From Gracilaria gracilis (lineage: Eukaryota; Rhodophyta; Florideophyceae; Gracilariales; Gracilariaceae), in contig JARGSG010000218.1 of the NCBI GenBank assembly GCA_030374805.1, positions 372,001 through 436,000 on the forward strand: DNA of 64,000 nucleotides, given 5' to 3'. Within the stretch, counting starts at the first letter, position 1, and every line of letters begins with the position of its first letter. Positions 11,587-21,726 of this stretch are shown here, piece by piece. A program made the translations under genes and the position numbers. The notes under the pieces are model-generated. The model did no database searches, was not told the DNA's origin, and saw only the letters and a list, made by a program, of their open reading frames with translations.

Positions 11587-11960
11587 CTACAATTGAACAT
11601 TGCAATGTAATTCTATGAATTCAAGACTTTTTGAGGTTGACGCTGTTAAGTTCTCATACATCGTCTCAACAGATATATGTTGTAACGTGGCCGGCTTGAC
11701 CGTAGTTGTGTAATTGAGATTTCGAAGCAGCTCCGGAGCAATAAAGACACGTTCATATGGTCTAGTGTCTAAACGGCATGTCGCAGTAAACTGTAAAGAA
11801 ATGGTTTTCAAGATATACATTTCTGACTTACAAGTTCAGTATTATAAGCAGAGTATGGTCGTGAAAGATTGGTAAGGATGTGCTTTATATCTTATGCAAG
11901 ATATACCGCAGAGAAGAAAGTTCAGTATCCTCCTCACTCGAGCCATTGCTACTCGATGGA
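11587..11960 (-). CDS. Small unidentified ORF between transposase and ORF1 of copy B
   Basis: The open frame 11820-11587 (FTATCRLDTRPYERVFIAP... ending HCNVQL) lies in the gap between the divergent genes on the transposase strand. Sequence just upstream (about 11960-11880) reads as a basic then Ser/Glu-rich linker, like the linker of ORF1. Its R-V-x-I-x-P segment is weakly reminiscent of the ORF1 C-terminal domain and of the frame at 30271-30495. It may be a third gene, a decayed ORF1 relative, or chance. I do not recognise a family. Confidence 0.25.
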
Positions 11961-12698
11961 TTGGTAAACCAGTTTTTGCGTTTACCGCTTCTGTCATGAG
12001 GTGAGAGCAAACTTTGAAACTGTTAAAAATGGCTCCGGTTTCTTGGTATGTGTATAAAGCTTTTGTTTATATACCGCTTTTCAGGATATATCGTGCGTGT
12101 TATAATACAAATATTAAGAAATTGAAAACGAATTATAAGCTTTTTTTGTCTTAATATATACATAGGTGAAGAACGCTATTGAGTTGCAATCGTGAAATTG
12201 GAATTTTCGAATGCTTGTGCGGGTCAGAGAAAAGTCTTCTACTGAGCAAGGAGGGATATATTGTGAACTTCTTTGTAGTAGATGAAGTAAGAAAGGACGC
12301 TGAAAGAGCGTTTGTCCAATGTATAATTGTTGAAAATATACGCTTTACAAAAAATATTAAGACGCCTCTCATTGATGTATCCCAGGCTGACAGCACCTTG
12401 TTGCTCGTAGTAATTCACGCATGGTTTGAATGACAGTTCAAACGCATGCCATAATGATAGAATGTTTTTGTCCAAGTGGCGGCAACACATATGCGTTACA
12501 GTGTCAATTTTTGTTTACCTTCGATGTATCTCATTAAGAAGAAAATCTGAATTGCGGTTGACAGTAAGGCGGTTGAAGATCGCAGCTGAGCCCCTATTAG
12601 AGATATATAAGTGGAAAGAACAGCTAGAGCGTATCTTCCTGAGCTTCATATCAAGAGTTCATTTCATCAACCACCCGCCCTTCACAAGTTTACCAACC

Positions 12699-13606
12699 AT
12701 GAAGAAAGGTCACTCTCCGAGATTGACTAAGAACTCGAAGGCAATTAAGATGTTGATTGCTATGTTTAAGAATGGAGAGTTGAACGGAGAAGAAAGTCCT
12801 GTGGACGTGTGGTCGAGCAGCGAGATTTTCAGAGCACACAAGCTGCCCACCTTCCGAAAGAAGTACCACGAAATCAAGGCAATGTACCTTCCAGGTAATG
12901 GTAAGCTTTTCAATCCATATCATTCTTTTCAACTGATGAATTCTAACAATGCAGGAATCTGAGTACAGGTCAAGATGTTTTGCGCTCTAGGTCAACCGCA
13001 TCCCTTCCTATTCCCGTTGTCGATTCCGATGAAGACAATGATGATCCAGATGTTTTTCGTAATGGCAGTGCTGGTAAAGAATTTATTTCTAGTGACGTCG
13101 ACGTTGGAGATGGTGGGTCGTTAGAGACAGAGATATTCAAGCCATTATATCTAATTTCTGAATGGCAAGAACCCCAAACCACCACGCCGAGGTGCACTTG
13201 TGCGATTAATCTACCGTCTGGTATAGGTAAAGAGGACTTTGGCATACAGGTTGTAAAGGAAGGAAATGAATTGGAGCTGAGCATACAATGGCCAAAACCT
13301 ATGATTAATGTTCAAACCCTTCATGCCAAATGGTTAAAGCATGGAAACCACGGTTTGTACACTAATTTCCATCCGAAATACATTGGCTTCGAAGCGGCCT
13401 TAAAAGGTCGAAGAGATTTTAAGAGTAGCGATGTTCTTTCCGTTGCGCGCATTCCCTTGCCGATTTTGGTCGTTTCAGAGTTGCAGTATAACAATATTGT
13501 ATTTAAGGACGGGTCCAAAGTTGTCTACGTTCGACTGAAGGGTCAGACAGAGCAATATTCTCATGGAGGGAAAAATACTGCTGACTTTGAGTACGTCGAT
13601 GAGTAA
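12699..13606 (+). CDS. ORF1-B, partner protein of the two-gene TIR family (intact, one intron)
   Basis: Exon 1 is 12699-12900 and exon 2 is 12969-13606. The phase-1 intron (12901-12968, 68 nt) has GTAAGC and a TTCTAAC branch-like site; the nearer AG at 12954 would lead at once to a stop, so the AG at 12968 is preferred. The product is about 279 aa. Residues 1-67 form a basic helical domain (KAIKMLIAMFKNGELNGEES, then FRAHKLPTFRKKYHEIK). Residues about 68-110 are an acidic linker (VDSDEDNDDPDVF). From about 110 a beta-rich domain runs with PLYLISEW, AINLPSGIG, LELSIQWPKP, LHAKWLKHG, FHPKYIGFEAALK and ARIPLPILV. A TATA-like ATATATAAG sits near 12606. By position it is the analogue of the Myb-like ORF1 of PIF/Harbinger, but no Myb/SANT signature is seen. 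The fold is unknown; an HSP20/CS-like beta sandwich is my speculation. Confidence 0.8.
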
Positions 13607-13953
13607 ATTACTCAGTCATTGCTAGACTCTAAGTTGTGATTCATGTCGCTTATAATTAAAATGTGTTCGATTGTTTGTTTACGGTTTTGGCATTTTTTGC
13701 AAGTTTGTTTTGTTGTCAGTAATGCCTTTTTCATCTGAAGAGAACTTCACTTGTTCATACTAGTTGTTGTTAAATGTGTTTCATATGATTGTAATACTAC
13801 TAAAGAAGGACCAAAAATGACCAACAAGTAAGAAGAGCATAGAAGATATCAATGCACTAAGTTCTACATTCCCAGGCCGTTTGACGACAGGTTGTCAAAA
13901 CCCGCATCCCCCAGGAGAACTGCGTCACTGTAAATATAATTTGTTACAAATTC

Positions 13954-13958
13954 CAAAC
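13954..13958. repeat. Probable target duplication of Copia-2 (CAAAC / AAAAC)
   Basis: CAAAC precedes the 5' LTR and AAAAC (20572-20576) follows the 3' LTR. Four of five bases agree, consistent with a 5-bp duplication and one later change. Confidence 0.6.
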
Positions 13959-14154
13959 TGTTGACAGCCGTCGGCCTCGTGCAAGGCGAGAGCGCCACAC
14001 ACACGTCATTATATGCGCCGTGCCCCACTGCGCACGCAGCAATGCGGCGGTGGCGTGCACTGACCAAATAAATTGTGTGACCGTTCGGCGCGGCGGAGTG
14101 CCCGCCGGCGGTCAAGTGTGCACAGACCTTCTCCCAACTACTTCGTTCCCTACA
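13959..14154 (+). repeat. 5' LTR of Copia-2
   Basis: 196 bp, TG...CA, GC-rich, containing CAAATAAATTGTG near 14063-14077 as the only TATA-like stretch. Near-identical to 20376-20571. Confidence 0.92.
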
Positions 14155-15505
14155 TGGTAGCATCGCCTGGGGCGCCGCTGCCCCAGGCCGCCGCGCAACG
14201 TTCTCCCTCGATGCTTTTGCAGCCACTGCGCTACGGCCACCACATCTCTCCGCCGCGCGCTGCCTCTGCCTTCTTCGCGCCTCTTCCGCCGCCTCTGGCT
14301 TTGTCGCGCCTCTCCAGCCGCCACTGCCTTCGCCGTGCGTCTCCCGCTGCCTCTGCCTTCGCCGCGCCTTTCCCCCCGTGCACCGTCTCTGCCTCCGCAA
14401 GCTCTTCGTCTACTCCCACCTTGGCACCCAACTACAGTTTTGAAAAAAGGCACTCTTTGATGCTTCCTACCTTTATTGCTCGCGCTCTTCTTCGTTCACT
14501 CCCGGCTCGCGCGCAACGCCTGCTTTTTTGATGGGCCTACCGCTTTCGTCTTCTCTCCTGGTTGGTGAGTATTCTTTCCTCCGCTGCACGCCACGACTAA
14601 AATCACGCTCAAGCGCGCTGCGGTTTCTGCGCCTGCGGCTCTAGCAGAGGTGGGCCGACTTGGGTTCAGCCCTTGCTCGTCTCTGCCCACGCACATACAT
14701 CTCGTGTGTCTGGAAGCTGCGCAGCGCATAGAACACTGCCGAAGGACAGGTTCGTCGTTCATGGACTTGGCATCGTACTCAACAATCTGGTGTGCATGGC
14801 TCTAGAGCTCTCAACTGAAAACACTACACGTGCATTCTCTGTTGCGCAACAACGCTTGTGCATTTTATCAGAACTTGCGTGTGGCATTACAATTCATGAT
14901 TCTTGTGTGTGGCTGTAACCTCTGATCTTGCACTGGCCGGAGCTTCATACAAGCGTCTCTCACGCACTTTTCTTTTATTTCACATGGCTTGTGGATCCTC
15001 TTCTACAAAATTTCTCGTAACAACTTATGGGCCTTCTGTCAATCTTGCGCAACACTATTATTACGGATGTACGCTCGGCCACTTAATGTCTTTATCGACT
15101 ACAAGCACACATCTACCGTCATGAATTTGTAAGGATTGCCTGGGAGATCGCTCACCTGCGCCGAAAATAGTTCAACTGGTGCCATCTTCGACCGTCGCGC
15201 GTCCGTCTTGTTTACGCTTCGTTCGTCTATCTTCTCGCCCTACGGCGCATCCCGTTGCACTACGCATAGCCTTTCTTTTCTTGGGACATCCAACTGCTCC
15301 TACAATTGAAGTGTCTTTTGCTTCGCGTTATCGTTTCGTCTTTATTCTCGGAAGTGAAGTACCCTCCGCTACGCGGGTGTGGGAAGATCCTTCAAAAGGT
15401 CGGACGTTGTGGTGCGGTGTTAGCTGCTTAATTGCGGGGACCTGTATTACATCGATTACCTAGCCCCCTGGGTTGGGCTAGGGTCACCTAACAAGTTACT
15501 AACCA
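14155..15505 (+). other. Long GC-rich leader of Copia-2, no supported gene
   Basis: About 1.35 kb between the primer-binding-site position and the tandem repeat before gag. It is pyrimidine-rich on the plus strand. The long frames on both strands look like composition artefacts (Ala/Arg/Ser/Pro runs). Confidence 0.6.
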
Positions 15506-15616
15506 GAAGTTGAAGTTGAAGAAGAAGGTGAAGTTGAAGAAGAAGGTGAAGTTGAAGAAGAAGTTGAAGTTGAAGAAGAAGGTGAAGTTGAAGAAGAAGT
15601 TGAAGTTGAAGAAGAT
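15506..15616 (+). repeat. Short tandem repeat (GAAGTT/GAAGAAGGT units) before Copia-2 gag
   Basis: A run of GAAGTTGAA, GAAGAAGGT and GAAGAAGTT blocks, roughly 15-18 bp period, lies in the untranslated leader about 90 bp before the gag ATG at 15707. It would read as a Lys/Leu/Val repeat in one frame, but that frame does not join gag. Confidence 0.85.
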
Positions 15617-15706
15617 CAAAACATTTCTACCAAGTAGGTTGCGGAATCCTTTCCCGTTCAAGAAGGTTGATAAATCACTCAACCCCGCTACTCTTCGTGC
15701 AATACG

Positions 15707-17208
15707 ATGTCGAGTTCCAAAGACGTTCTCTTAGGTAAGCTCCCGAAGCTTAGGGTCCCGACCGACTACATCCTTTGGCGTCGTCGTCTCCTGGCCTACC
15801 TCCGCCGAGACGACGCGTTTCTGACAGGACTGGACCCACGCCTTGAAGGGTTCAATCCAAACAATCGGGCAATGAGATCTTGGTTCGAGAAGTGTGTGAA
15901 AGCGAAGAGCACTATCACCCTCTGACTCGGTGACTCTGCTCTTGCTCTCGTTCGCATCTTTGTCGACGATGATGACAAAACGGCCAAGGATCTCTGGGAT
16001 TAACTGCAGCGCGTGTACACCACCTCCAACGCGCAAGCTGTGCAGAACATCCGTCATCGCCTTGACAGTCTGGTCTACAAGGATCAGGAGGACTGGAACA
16101 AGCACGTTTCTAAATTCCTGGAAATCGTTGGGGAGCTTGCGCCTTTCGATTAAGGGTTATCGGAGAAGGACAAAGTCTCCAAGCTTATTCGAAGTCTCCC
16201 CAACTCCTTTGCCCCTTTGGCCATGATGTCGAGCATAACCGACGCTGGGTTCGACTCTATTGTGAACGCAGTCGAAGCTGAACTGGCTCGCCGTAAGAAC
16301 CCGAACAACCCAGCAACCCCCACTCCTTCCACTACGCCTACCACTCAACCGAAGGCGCACACGGCAACCGAGTATGGTCGCAAACGCCGAACCCGTGGTA
16401 ATAAGTCTTCGGCTACCAAGAGCCGCCACGATGACAACTGCTATTATTGCGGTCGTCGTGGTCACTACGCGAGGGACTGTTACAAACGCAAACGAGAAGA
16501 GTCTGGCAATAACGACAGCCGACGAACCTCAAAAGGACGACAATCATACGATCGTAACACCAGTGGTTCGAGTCGCCAACATGGCTCTCACCAAAATGAA
16601 CAACGTCAGTCAAACTGGAATTCAGGCTTTGCACCAAGGGGGGATGGTAATGGCGATGGTAGTCGTAACTCCAACCCTCAAGCGTATGTGGTGCAAAGGC
16701 GTGATGATCCGCCACCCTCGCCTGGCTTTAACTGTCACATGGCCAAGTTCAAGAGCAACATCGCTCTCCTCTCTCAGTCTAAGGTGGACTCAGCCTATAT
16801 CGACTTAGAAGCCACGCACCACTTCTTCCATTCGCGTAAGGCTTTCATTCGCTATGAACACATCAACATCGAGACTGTTCAAGCCGCTTCTGGAACAACC
16901 CGACTCGTTGGAAAGGGCTGCGTTTGGATACCTTCAAATAAGGGTACTGTTGTTGAAGCTTATCATGCCCCAGTATTCCAGTCTAATATACTCTCGGTTG
17001 GCGTGTCAAGTGCTGACTTCATGGTGGTCTCCACCTCTACCATTCGTCGGTTCAATGGGTGTTTCATAATGGATCCAAAGCATAACTCGGAGATCATCTG
17101 GGAAACTGAAATACATCAAGGTCTGTACGTGATGGACCTTACTGATAAGGACAAACAGGTCATGGTTGTCAATGCAAGCAACAGCAATCAAGAGCTGGCT
17201 TTGGAATA
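15707..17208 (+). pseudogene. gag: Copia-2 gag with zinc knuckle and protease start
   Basis: ATG 15707 opens a frame beginning MSSSKDVLLGKLPKL, with a typical Copia gag N-terminus (YILWRRRLLAYL). Three in-frame stops (near 15923, 16000 and 16152) interrupt it. The frame remains the same throughout, so decay is mainly by point mutation. The C-terminal part has a CCHC zinc knuckle (CYYCGRRGHYARDC, spacing C-x2-C-x4-H-x4-C) near 16440. The protease active site expected as DSGA appears as YIDLEATHHF near 16800, so the catalytic neighbourhood is altered. Confidence 0.85.
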
Positions 17209-19871
17209 GCACGGGAGAACTGGTCATCTGCACCCAAACAGATGCCAAAATCTCGCCAAAACGTTTGACTCTGTACCCTACTTTCAGCGTTCCATCCTTG
17301 ATTCGCTGCCATGCGTCCCTTGCCTCACTGGTAAGATGAAAAGGAACCCTCTTATCTCCCGTTCGCGATCCGTTTCAACATCAAGTCCTTTGGAACTCAT
17401 TCACATGGACGTTTCTGGAAGGATTTCGCCATCTCTATCTCGTGCGATCTACGCATTGGCAATTCTGGACGACTAAACTTCGAAGCCTGTCGTCTTCTTG
17501 ATGAAAAAGAAAACAAGTGCTAATGTCTTCAAGCACCTAGATTGGTACAAACGCCGATCGGGGGTGGAACTGAATCACTCAGTTCGCTTGAAGAATGTTC
17601 GCCTGGACGGGGCCGGCGAACATAAGAGCAACGATTTGGACGCATTCTGCTTCAGTCATGGCATAGTTATGGACTACTCTCCCGCGTACGCATCTGAATC
17701 TAATGGCGCCGCGGAGAGGCTCATCCAAGAACATTGGACCAGAGCTCGCGTGCTTTTCTTTGCAAGCAAGTTGCCAATTGCCTTCTGGGCAGATGCGATG
17801 AACCACGCGAACTGGCTTCGCAACCGGGCTCCGTCTCAAGGATTCAAGGACGGATACCAATTCTGGAATGCGATCCGTCGACTAAAATTGACTTCACCAA
17901 CATTCCAAGCTTTGGACAGCCTGGGTACGCCTTCGTCTACCGGTCCAAGACCGTGTCAAACAAGAAGTTCCTCCCTCGGCCCGTCTTCGCGCACTTTGTC
18001 GGCATTCAAATCGACAACACACTTGTCCGTGTGTTCGTGCCGAAGAAGACCTCGGTCGTCACTTGCCGTATCCTGGACTTTAAGGCGATCAACTCATCGC
18101 CACTTCCCAACGTCTCCGCCCTTCTGGAAGAGATAACTCATCAACAGCAGACGGAGGAGATGGAGGCTGTCGATCAGACCAGCGATGGTCTCGACTTGGA
18201 AGACCATTTGGTAAAAGCGTTCACTACAATCACGCATAACTTTCCGAGTGTGTGGGTCTAGAAGAAGACTGTAGATGACCCCACGGTTCCTAGTAGTTTT
18301 AAAGAAGCGTGTAGGGATCCCGGTTGGTGTGAGGCCATCGACCGCGAGATGAATGCACTCATCCGTCGAACACCTGGGAACTCATCTCCAGGGAGTCCTG
18401 GATGAAACCTGTTCCATATACATGGGTATTCAGGGAGAAGATGTTGGATGGAATCGGAAAGAAGTTCTTGAAGAAGGCACGCTGTTGTCTACGGGGAGAC
18501 AAGCAGAAGCCCTTCATCGACTTCGATCCGTTCAACACTTACGCTCCCGTGGCTTGTCATGAAGCCCTGTGTATCCTTCTCTCCTTTGCCGCTGCACATG
18601 ACCTTTTCCTGGAAGGAGCAGACATCTCCCACGCCTACTTGTATGGCAAACTGGATGTCCCCATAATCATGGAACAACCGACAGACTCTTCTGGTACCGT
18701 CAAGACGTCCGGTCACGTCTGCCGACTTCTAAACTCCTTGTACAGTGCTGTACAAGCCGGGATAATATAGGGTTCTCTCTTCTTTGACACCTTGCTCTCA
18801 TGGAACTTCGTCAACTCCGCTCTGGATTCTCGAGTTTTCCTGTTCCGCGAGCATGATAACTTTGTTATCTTGGCTGTCATAGTTGACGACTGCGCCTTTG
18901 CCGCAAATAATATGGAACTACTCAATGGTTTCAAGCAGAAATTAGCTGCGACTTTTGATGTGAAACTCTATGGAGAGCTGAAGTCATTCATCGGCTGGAG
19001 TATTCAGCGATCACACGCAGGAATTAAGGTAAGTCAGTATGGATATGCGGTACAGGTCTTGAAAAGGTTTGGCATGCAGCACTGCAACGCGGTGGGATCT
19101 CCTCTCCCTGCTGGAGCCAACGTTCTCCCGACTGGTGAGGGAGATATTTCTCTCTCCTTTGATAAGCACGCGAGCTATAGATCTGGAATTGGAGCTCTAC
19201 TCTACATCTCCATTTCCACACGACCTGATCTTGCGTTTCCAATCTCAGCTCTTGCAAAACACCTACAAAACCCATGTGAGCGACACCTCTATCTACTCAA
19301 ACGGTTGTTCAGCTACTTGGCTGGAACCATGAAATACGGACTCCACTTCCCAGCCAATCGTCCCATGTTTCCTGCCTCACTTCGTGCGTACGCTGACGAC
19401 GCCGATTAAGGGGGATGTATTGAGACTCGAAGGTCAACAACCGGGTACGTAATCGTCGTCAACGACGCACCAATCATGTGGAAATCGAAGCGACAAACTG
19501 TCATTGCACTCTCTTCTGCGGAAGCTGAGTACATCGCGCTTTCTACATGCGCAAAGGATTTGTCTTGGTTAAGGAGGATGTTCTTCGAATTCCCACACAT
19601 CCAGCCTTGGAGCGAGAATCTATGGTTCGAGGCCACAAAGATTCTAAATGACAGTTCGGCTGCGCTTTCACTGACAACGAATCCACAAATCTGTGGGCGA
19701 AACAAACATATCGATCTCAAGATGCACCACGTTCGCGAACTTCAAACCAAGAAGATTGTTGAGTTGCAACGTCTCCCAAGGAGTCTCATGGTCGCTGAGA
19801 TACTTACAAAGTGTGCATCTCTCCCGGATGTGAGGAGAATGGTCAGCTTGATGCACATTGACTCGTTCTAA
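17209..19871 (+). pseudogene. pol: Copia-2 pol: integrase, reverse transcriptase, RNase H
   Basis: Integrase: H..TGHLH...PCVPCLTGK zinc region near 17215-17340, then RLDGAGEH, then ASESNGAAERLIQEHW near 17690-17730, the second Asp and Glu of the DDE core. Reverse transcriptase at 18350-19400 includes FLEGADISHAYLYGKLD, LLNSLYSAVQAG, the active-site segment VIVDDCAFAAN, FIGWSIQRS and GIGALLYISISTRPDL. RNase H at 19430-19871 includes WKSKRQTVIALSSAEAEYIAL and GRNKHIDLKMHHVRE. Stops and frameshifts near 17208, 17476, 17900, 18260, 18768 and 19410 prevent expression. Confidence 0.92.
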
Positions 19872-20375
19872 GAAGAACTGTTGGGAGCTACTAACTACCA
19901 GTCTAACTACTTTCATATTTTGTGTGTTTTTGGTTTTATTCGTATTGTGTTGTGATATAGGGTTTTGTTTTCGTGAAGCAATTAGGTTGAATATGTATGG
20001 TTTGCAATTCTTCTCCCTTTTCCCACAGAAGTACATGCCTTTTTGTCCCAAATGGTTTTTGCATTTTACTTGGGTTTGGAGTTTACTGGTGTGAACATTG
20101 ACGTGGCGAAGGCAATGACAGCTGAGGCTGAGTGTGTGACTGTATAACTATTGTGTTTGTTGTTCTCTTTGTTATTGTCTATCATATATTGCACCAAGCC
20201 TTCTGCCTCTGAAAGATGTGGCAGAGGAAGAGACATTGTTGGAGAAATACTGTCTACGGGCCTGCTCTTCGGTCGGTGCGTTCATGAACTTGATGATTTT
20301 GTTGTGCTGTTGGGGCTCAAAGTTGGGACCTCTATAGTGGTGTAGGAAGAGTAGCCACTTCGCCTTGAGGGACGG

Positions 20376-20571
20376 TGTTAACAGCCGTCAGCCCCGTGCA
20401 AGGCGAGAGCGCCACACAGACGTCATTATATGCGCCGTGCTCCACTGCGCACGCAGCAATGCGGCGGTGGCGTGCACTGGCCAAATAAATTGTGCGACCG
20501 TTCGGCGCGGCGGAGTGCCCGCCGGCGGTCAAGTGTGCACAGACCTTCTCCCAACTACTTCGTTCCCTACA
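20376..20571 (+). repeat. 3' LTR of Copia-2
   Basis: 196 bp copy of the 5' LTR, preceded by a short purine-rich tract GAGGGACGG. Confidence 0.92.
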
Positions 20572-20639
20572 AAAACCAGCGAGATATCGGCACATGCCCT
20601 CCGCTCACAGTCTTAACTAATTCTGGGATGTCAACTTTA

Positions 20640-21492
20640 TCAGAGCTTTGAGAAGCTGGATTCTCGTAAGAAATGGTCGCAAAGCTCTTTGAGAACCAAA
20701 TGAGGTTTCTAATTAGTTCTTAGGTTTTGGAATTTTTTAGAAATATGTTCGGTTAAAATTTGTAATTGAGAGAAGTCTTTTGAAATATAAATAAAAAACT
20801 TTGTGTTTTAGTTAGGGGTTTCCTTTTACTACCCATGTTGATAGTAAGAAGCCATATAGTAAGGCTTTTTTGGCAGCAATCAGTCGAAGTAGTCAAAAAT
20901 AGTCACTTTTAAGTATTTACGTTGATTTAAGCGTTCTGACTGTCTTATACAAGGTAGTGGTAATTTCCGACAAGAACTGGATCTCTTTAGAATGACATAG
21001 GCACTAAACCAAGGGCTACATATTGAAAGTGATGAAAGGTTCTACAATGGTTCTATAAATAAGCTAAAATTGACGGTACCAACTAATTGGTACGAAGCGT
21101 AGAAAAACATTTTAGAAGACTGTTATAAAGAAAAAAAATTTTTGGAGTCATCTTGATTGCCAACCCAGAATGGGGGAACTCTGGATGGTTTTTTTCTTAG
21201 TAATTTTATTTGTTGGCAGTGGGATGATCCAAACAACTGATCTGTCCATAAAGGCAACAAAATGCGCCGTATGACACGGCGCATTTGTAGGGGTGATTAT
21301 GCTGCTCAATAAACCTGTTTTTGAAACAGCTGTGAGCATTCTATGTATAAGCGATAGATTTGGTAGCTACACCAATTTTGAAAGAGACTACCAATAATAA
21401 GCAGATTGTTAGTTTTCATGCAGATTTTGACTGAGCCATCTATACTTTAGCTCAAAACACATAGCTTTTTCTTCCTAGTAGGAGCATTGCGA
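20640..21492 (-). mobile_element. Non-autonomous Helitron H2 (853 bp)
   Basis: Read on the minus strand it starts TC (complement of 21491-21492) and ends CTGA (complement of 20640-20643), lying between a host A and T as Helitrons do. A subterminal inverted repeat near the 3' end (CTTCTCAAAGC/GAATCC region, 20647-20668) corresponds to the perfect hairpin of H1. An internal palindrome AATGCGCCGT..ACACGGCGCATT lies at 21261-21285. It carries no gene. It is an inverted near-copy of H1 (23282-24135). Confidence 0.85.
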
Positions 21493-21662
21493 TAAATGCT
21501 ACCGTCAAGAAAGTAGGGCAAAGCAGTTCTCTACCCATCAATTTGCATCGTGGTGGGTTTTCCAGCAACAGTAAACACAAAAGTGGCGATGTTCTCCCTG
21601 TCAGGAATTTGTAAAACAAGGAACAAGCTGAACACAACCAGAAGATTCATGTCTCTTTGGCA
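21493..21662 (-). other. Pre-Helitron host fragment with a signal-peptide-like frame
   Basis: Between H2 and the 3' end of the autonomous Helitron lies 170 bp that predates both. On the minus strand one frame begins MNLLVVFSLFLVLQIP, a hydrophobic N-terminus of signal-peptide type, and continues past H2 when H2 is removed, with one stop near 21540. It may be the remnant of an unrelated gene or chance. I see no recognisable domain. Confidence 0.2.
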
Positions 21663-21726
21663 TCAGCGTTTTGCAAAGCATGTTCCCAAAAAAAGGATCG
21701 CAAAGCTCCTTCTTTCATTTTACCTG

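Larger units (their letters stand above)
10245..13911. mobile_element. Two-gene TIR transposon family, copy B (apparently intact)
   Basis: 3667 bp. The left end GGGGATGCGGGT at 10245 is matched by its exact inverted copy ending at 13911, and CAG flanks both ends (10242-10244 and 13912-13914), which I read as a 3-bp target duplication. Inside are a minus-strand DDE transposase (10529-11420) and a plus-strand ORF1 (12699-13606), divergent with about 1.28 kb between their starts. Both read through without stops once one short intron is removed from each. Three-base duplications of CWG or TWA type and IS5-like DDE enzymes are features of PIF/Harbinger and ISL2EU relatives (family knowledge). Confidence 0.85.
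13959..20571 (+). mobile_element. Copia-type LTR retrotransposon 2 (complete structure, stop-riddled)
   Basis: Two 196-bp LTRs (13959-14154, 20376-20571) start TGTT and end TACA. They differ at about 7 positions by hand count (3.6 percent), so this insertion is younger than Copia-1. TGGTAGCATCGCC directly after the 5' LTR is in the place of a tRNA primer-binding site. Gene order gag, protease, integrase, reverse transcriptase, RNase H. The element sits about 45 bp to the right of copy B. Confidence 0.93.

Noticed and set aside
13862..13958. Minus-strand frame with LLGDAGFDNLSS, like the second Asp motif of a DDE transposase
   Set aside because: Most of it lies in the terminal repeat of copy B and its flank, no other transposase motif follows, and the match is probably chance.
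14073..14531. Overlapping Ala/Arg-rich frames after the Copia-2 5' LTR
   Set aside because: High GC content makes all frames open; none resembles a known protein and they start inside the LTR.
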